DNA of 16,724 bases from Propionibacteriaceae bacterium (GTDB lineage Bacteria; Actinomycetota; Actinomycetes; Propionibacteriales; Propionibacteriaceae). Shown piece after piece: positions 14,002-16,724 of this stretch; the first letter of the stretch is position 1, and the number at the start of each line of letters is the position of its first letter. The DNA is taken from contig PMBM01000220.1 of the NCBI GenBank assembly GCA_003153855.1, forward strand, positions 3,110-19,833. The letters are read 5' to 3'. Made by a program: the position numbers and the translations under genes. A model generated the notes under the pieces. The model was given only the letters and a program-made list of their open reading frames with translations. It made no database searches and was not told the DNA's origin.

Positions 14002-14643
14002 CTGACCCAGCTCCGGTCGGGACTCCTCACGCAGCATGGGCGGGGTGAACAGGTCCGGCCTGATGCCGCGCTTGTCGGCGTAGAACTCGCGGACCACATC
14101 CATGTCCGCCTTGACGTCGCCGGTCAGGGTGATCGCCTTCCCGAACCCCGCGGTATGGGTCGCCGAGTCCACGAACGCGAGGACGACGGGCAACCGCGCA
14201 TCCGTGGCGATCCGGTAGAAGCCCGACTTCCACAGCTTCCGGCGTCCGCGCGTGCCCTCGGGGGTGATGACCAGGAAGTGCTTCCCGGTGGCCATCTTCG
14301 ACACCACGTCCTCGACCAGCCTGCCCGGGTTTGTGCGGTTCACCGGGATCCCGCCGAGAGCACGCATGATGCCCCCGAACGGGGCCTTGAACAACGTGTG
14401 CTTGCCGAGCCACAAGGGGGCGAACCCGGTCCGCCAGCAGATGGCCAGCATGAACACGAAGTCCCAGTTGGAGGTGTGGGGAGCCCCGATCAACACCGCG
14501 GACCCTTCGATCGGCAGTGGCTCTGACCGCAGCTTGTAGCCGGAGGTGGCCCAGAAGGCGCGGGCAATCATGGGGCGAACTATCACGTCTAGAACGTAGT
14601 GGTCTTTCCACGGTGCGGCCGACCCCGGGCCTGCGCTGGCCAT
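13999..14643 (-). CDS. PlsC-like 1-acylglycerol-3-phosphate acyltransferase family protein
   Basis: A 214-residue protein with the acyltransferase motifs in order: H-T-S-N-W-D at 56-61 (the HX4D catalytic block), G-I-P-V-N-R at 98-103 (acceptor binding) and P-E-G-T-R at 128-132. A weak hydrophobic segment lies near 61-71. Family members acylate lysophosphatidate or related lipids at the membrane; this short, soluble-looking form may act on another lipid or glycolipid acceptor. ATG 14643 has no clear ribosome binding site, and a start at Met25 is an alternative, though it would remove only non-conserved residues. It heads a three-gene minus-strand run with the GNAT_C-type acyltransferase and the DUF4349 lipoprotein. 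Confidence 0.88.
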   Translation of the reverse strand: MASAGPGSAAPWKDHYVLDVIVRPMIARAFWATSGYKLRSEPLPIEGSAVLIGAPHTSNWDFVFMLAICWRTGFAPLWLGKHTLFKAPFGGIMRALGGIPVNRTNPGRLVEDVVSKMATGKHFLVITPEGTRGRRKLWKSGFYRIATDARLPVVLAFVDSATHTAGFGKAITLTGDVKADMDVVREFYADKRGIRPDLFTPPMLREESRPELGQ

Positions 14644-14814
14644 GAAACACCGTTAAGGCAGGCCCGAACGGAACGCCCGCTACCCCTTCGATACGCTGCG
14701 TGGCGAAGCCACTGCCGAGACCCATCGACCCACTATCGGGCCAGTAGCGCGCACAGCGTGCCTTCGCGTCTCGTTCCCATCTCATGCGCCGGCCACGACC
14801 GGCAGAAGGCTTCC

Positions 14815-15462
14815 ATGTCTCTCCTGGTCCTCGTCGGCTGGACAGCGACCGCCGTCGGTACGGTCCTCGGCATCCCCCAGCTCGTACGCACGGCTCGTAC
14901 CCGCAACGTCGAGGGGCTCTCGCTCATAGGGTGGCAGGCGATCCTTGCGATCAACCTCGGCTGGACCGCTCATGGGATCCGGATCGGGCAGGCGCCGCAG
15001 ATCGTGGCGAGCGCGCTCTCGCTCATCGCGACCGTACCGATCCTCCACATCCTGTCGCGACAGCTCGGACGCCGGACGATCCCCGCCTTCGTGCCCGGCC
15101 TTGCTCTAGCGGCCGCGATGATCGGTGTCGACCAGTTCCTCGGGTCGGCCGCGTACGGACTCTTCGCGATCATTCCCGGCGTCATCGCCATCGGCGGACA
15201 GAGCGTCGAGCTGGTCCGAGCGCCCCACGTCCGAGGAGTCTCGACGGCTTCCCTCCTTCTCGGCGCCCTGAACCAGACCCTGTGGGCGATCTGGTCCGTG
15301 ATGCTCCAGGACTCGGGGTCGATGATCGCGATCCTTGCCACGAGCGTCCTCGTCGTGTTCAACGTCGTCTGGTACTTCCTGCGTCGACTCGGCCTGAGGG
15401 CGTTCTTCGCCCCCACTCTCGAGTCGATGCCGCTGACGGCCGGGCTCGCCGCTCCTCGCTAG
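14815..15462 (+). CDS. PQ-loop/SWEET-like membrane protein
   Basis: A 215-residue protein with six or seven membrane helices. The first PQ-loop is clear: G-T-V-L-G-I-P-Q-L-V-R-T at 15-26, with N-V-E-G-L-S at 31-36. The second copy, I-G-G-Q-S-V-E-L-V-R near 126-135 with R-G-V-S at 140-143 and L-N-Q-T-L-W-A-I-W near 152-160, keeps the Gln but has lost the Pro. PQ-loop proteins include small-solute and sugar transporters and lysosomal cystine carriers; the substrate is unknown. ATG 14815 follows GAAGG by 5 nt; the ORF is open for 72 codons upstream, but those codons lack family character. The 171-nt region before it (14644-14814), shared with the divergent PlsC-like gene, holds only small hairpins (14700-14712 and 14788-14803). 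Confidence 0.8.
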   Translation: MSLLVLVGWTATAVGTVLGIPQLVRTARTRNVEGLSLIGWQAILAINLGWTAHGIRIGQAPQIVASALSLIATVPILHILSRQLGRRTIPAFVPGLALAAAMIGVDQFLGSAAYGLFAIIPGVIAIGGQSVELVRAPHVRGVSTASLLLGALNQTLWAIWSVMLQDSGSMIAILATSVLVVFNVVWYFLRRLGLRAFFAPTLESMPLTAGLAAPR

Positions 15463-15483
15463 AGCCCAGAGGCCATCCGTGGC

Positions 15484-15489
15484 TAGAGT
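15484..15489 (+). promoter_or_regulatory. Putative -10 box for leaderless DUF2332 gene
   Basis: TAGAGT is followed by six bases and GTG at 15496. No ribosome binding site precedes that GTG. The box lies in the 33-nt gap after the PQ-loop gene, so the DUF2332 gene probably has its own transcript. Confidence 0.5.
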
Positions 15490-15495
15490 CGTCGG

Positions 15496-16254
15496 GTGAG
15501 CAGGGTGCGCAGGCTCGCTGGTCAGTACCGGCCGTACGCCGCGCTGTACCCAGCGATCGCCGAGGCCGCGCGCCGGACCGGCGCCTCGGCCATCGGGCTC
15601 ATCGAGGTGGGCGGCGCCGCGGGGTTCAACCTCATCACGGACCACGTCGCCATCACGTACAGCGACGGGCAGTGTGTCGGTGACCCGTCCTCGCCCGTCC
15701 GGGTGTCCGCGTCGGTCGTCGGTCAGCGCCCCATCCCGCCGCTGGTGATTCCCGAGGTGCTCTCTCGGGTCGCCGTCGCGCCGGATCTGCTGGACGTGAC
15801 CGACCCGGAGGACGCCCGCTGGTTGCGTGCCTGTCTGTGGGCCGACGACCCGGAGGAGAACGCACGGCTCGACGCGGAGATCCGGCTGACGGCGGCAGCG
15901 TCTCCGGTGCTGCTCCGGGGTGACCCGGTCGAGTTCCTGGCCGAGGCCGTCGCTCGTGTTCCCGCCGGCGCACTACCGGTGATCACGACGGCATGGGCCG
16001 TGTCGCGCCTGTCGGCGGCCCGACGCGTTCGCCTCGTACAGCGCATGGCCGACGCTGCGGCGGACCGGGCTGTGGCATGGGTGTCCACGGAGGGTGTCGG
16101 CGTCGCGCCGACGATACCGACGCTCGGTGACCGCCCCGCCTCGGGCCACAGCATCATCGGTCTCGCGGTGTTCGAGCGGTCGACCTCCCGGCCGGAGGCG
16201 ATCGGTCGATGCTGGTCGCGGGGTCGCCTGCTCTCGTGGCTCGCGGCCTCCTAG
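15496..16254 (+). CDS. DUF2332-family protein, short N-terminus
   Basis: A 252-residue protein. It carries the family block L-I-E-V-G-G-A-A-G-F-N-L at 35-46, which looks like a methyltransferase-type nucleotide loop, then D-P-S-S-P-V-R at 63-69 and D-V-T-D-P-E-D-A-R-W-L-R-A at 100-112. The C-terminal W-V-S-T-E-G-V-G-V segment is also present. The biochemical role of DUF2332 is unknown. Relatives are usually 320-360 residues with about 90 residues before the glycine-rich block; only 34 are present here, and the 33-nt gap upstream cannot supply the rest. The GTG start is supported by the TAGAGT box 6 nt before it. Either a naturally short variant or an N-terminal deletion is possible. Confidence 0.83.
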   Translation: MSRVRRLAGQYRPYAALYPAIAEAARRTGASAIGLIEVGGAAGFNLITDHVAITYSDGQCVGDPSSPVRVSASVVGQRPIPPLVIPEVLSRVAVAPDLLDVTDPEDARWLRACLWADDPEENARLDAEIRLTAAASPVLLRGDPVEFLAEAVARVPAGALPVITTAWAVSRLSAARRVRLVQRMADAAADRAVAWVSTEGVGVAPTIPTLGDRPASGHSIIGLAVFERSTSRPEAIGRCWSRGRLLSWLAAS

Positions 16255-16271
16255 GCGCTGTTTGTCCTGCC

Positions 16272-16320
16272 ATCACAGCGGAGCGGAGCCCCTCCTCGGA
16301 AGGAAGGGCCCCGCTGTGAT
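16272..16320. terminator. Strong hairpin between DUF2332 and nrdJ (bidirectional terminator)
   Basis: ATCACAGCGG (16272-16281) pairs perfectly with CCGCTGTGAT (16311-16320). Inside, GCCC/GGGC and CC/GG pairs extend the stem around a TCGGA-type loop. It lies between two converging genes (stops at 16254 and 16332). No T-run is present on either strand, as is common for high-GC actinobacterial terminators. Confidence 0.75.
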
Positions 16321-16331
16321 CCGTCGAGCGA

Positions 16332-16724
16332 TCAGCTGCAGCCGGACGTTGCTCCGCAGCCTTCGCAGGCGTAGCAGCTGCCGGCCGGACGCATCTTCGT
16401 GCCGCAGGTGAGGCAGAGCGGCGCGTCGATCGCGTGGCCGAACGTCAGCTCCAGCACCTCGGCGCTCGTGTGCGGCGTCGCCTCGACCAGGGCGGGCTGC
16501 CGAGGACCGTCACCGTCGACCCGTACGTTGTCTCCGTCGTCGTTGCGGAGCGTCTCGGACTCGAGAAGCTGCGCCTCGTCCTCCTCGGACATGTACGAGC
16601 CGGTCGACACGTACCGCGAACGCTCGGCCGCCGTGTAGATGCCGAGCTCGGTGCGCTCCTCGTACGGCAGGTAGTCGAGCGCCAGCCGCCGGAAGATGTA
16701 GTCCATGATCGACTGCGCGATCCG
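16332..16724 (-). CDS. nrdJ: Vitamin B12-dependent (class II) ribonucleotide reductase, C-terminal part
   Basis: The last 130 residues of a protein whose N-terminus lies beyond the right edge; the frame is open through 16724 (R-I-A-Q-S-I before M-D-Y-I-F-R-R). Recognisable parts are I-F-R-R-L-A-L-D-Y-L-P-Y-E near the start, a low-complexity acidic linker, and the Cys-rich tail. The tail reads C-L-T-C-G, then C-Y-A-C-E-G-C-G and ends S-G-C-S. In class II enzymes of actinobacteria such a tail carries the redox-active or metal-binding cysteines used to re-reduce the active site. The enzyme makes deoxyribonucleotides using adenosylcobalamin, independent of oxygen. The large body with the radical and effector sites is outside the window. 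Confidence 0.92.
   Translation of the reverse strand, partial: RIAQSIMDYIFRRLALDYLPYEERTELGIYTAAERSRYVSTGSYMSEEDEAQLLESETLRNDDGDNVRVDGDGPRQPALVEATPHTSAEVLELTFGHAIDAPLCLTCGTKMRPAGSCYACEGCGATSGCS

Noticed and set aside
14700..14803. Small hairpins GTGGC-GAA-GCCAC (14700-14712) and GCCGG-N6-CCGGC (14788-14803) as a riboswitch or attenuator
   Set aside because: Five-bp stems of this kind are expected by chance in GC-rich DNA, and no conserved riboswitch core was recognised.

Overview
The window is about 16.7 kb of very GC-rich DNA (roughly 70% by eye). It has strong G/C third-position bias, GGAGG-type ribosome binding sites and several TAnnnT boxes 6-7 nt before start codons. Its protein families (DUF2332, DUF4349, a GNAT_C-type acyltransferase, a class II ribonucleotide reductase ending in a Cys-rich tail) point to an actinobacterium, most likely near Nocardioidaceae/Propionibacteriales. 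The family-level placement is inference. No rRNA, tRNA, CRISPR array, insertion sequence or phage gene was seen, so this reads as chromosome.

Layout. (1) 1-1637: an AEC-type permease on the minus strand, followed by the first codons of an unknown gene, and divergent from a small VTT/DedA-type membrane protein. (2) 1661-6476, all minus: a carbohydrate module. In transcription order it is a PfkB sugar kinase resembling 2-keto-3-deoxygluconate kinases, a 335-nt repeat-rich gap, a glycerol-kinase-like FGGY kinase, a TIM-barrel sugar isomerase/epimerase and a SorC-family regulator. The last three form a tight operon, and a nested inverted repeat that could be the regulator's operator lies just upstream. 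(3) 6650-7819, plus: an M20-family amidohydrolase divergent from the PfkB gene. (4) 7827-11913, minus: a five-gene overlapping MoxR-type operon (DUF4129 protein, two-helix membrane protein, MoxR ATPase, DUF58 protein, multi-helix membrane protein) with no transglutaminase gene. (5) 12094-14643, minus: a PlsC-like acyltransferase, a GNAT_C-type acyltransferase and a DUF4349 lipoprotein, with RNA-structure candidates on both sides of the lipoprotein gene. (6) 14815-16254, plus: a PQ-loop membrane protein and a short DUF2332 protein. (7) 16332 to the right edge, minus: the C-terminus of NrdJ, separated from region 6 by a strong hairpin.

Function. The sugar module looks like a self-regulated catabolic unit: the regulator senses a phosphorylated sugar, the FGGY kinase phosphorylates a polyol or ketose, and the isomerase converts the product. 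Gene types and order recall the eryA-eryC-eryD part of erythritol loci, but no dehydrogenase or transporter is visible, so the substrate is open. The MoxR operon is probably an envelope-related chaperone/assembly system. The acyltransferase pair with a lipoprotein suggests another envelope function.

The most unusual signals are outside the genes: two unrelated repeat families in the gap at 5068-5402, the candidate operator there, a hairpin that would hide the ribosome binding site of the DUF4349 gene, a 16-bp-arm inverted repeat after that gene, and a window-wide excess of the word GTAC that shows up in all three codon frames.
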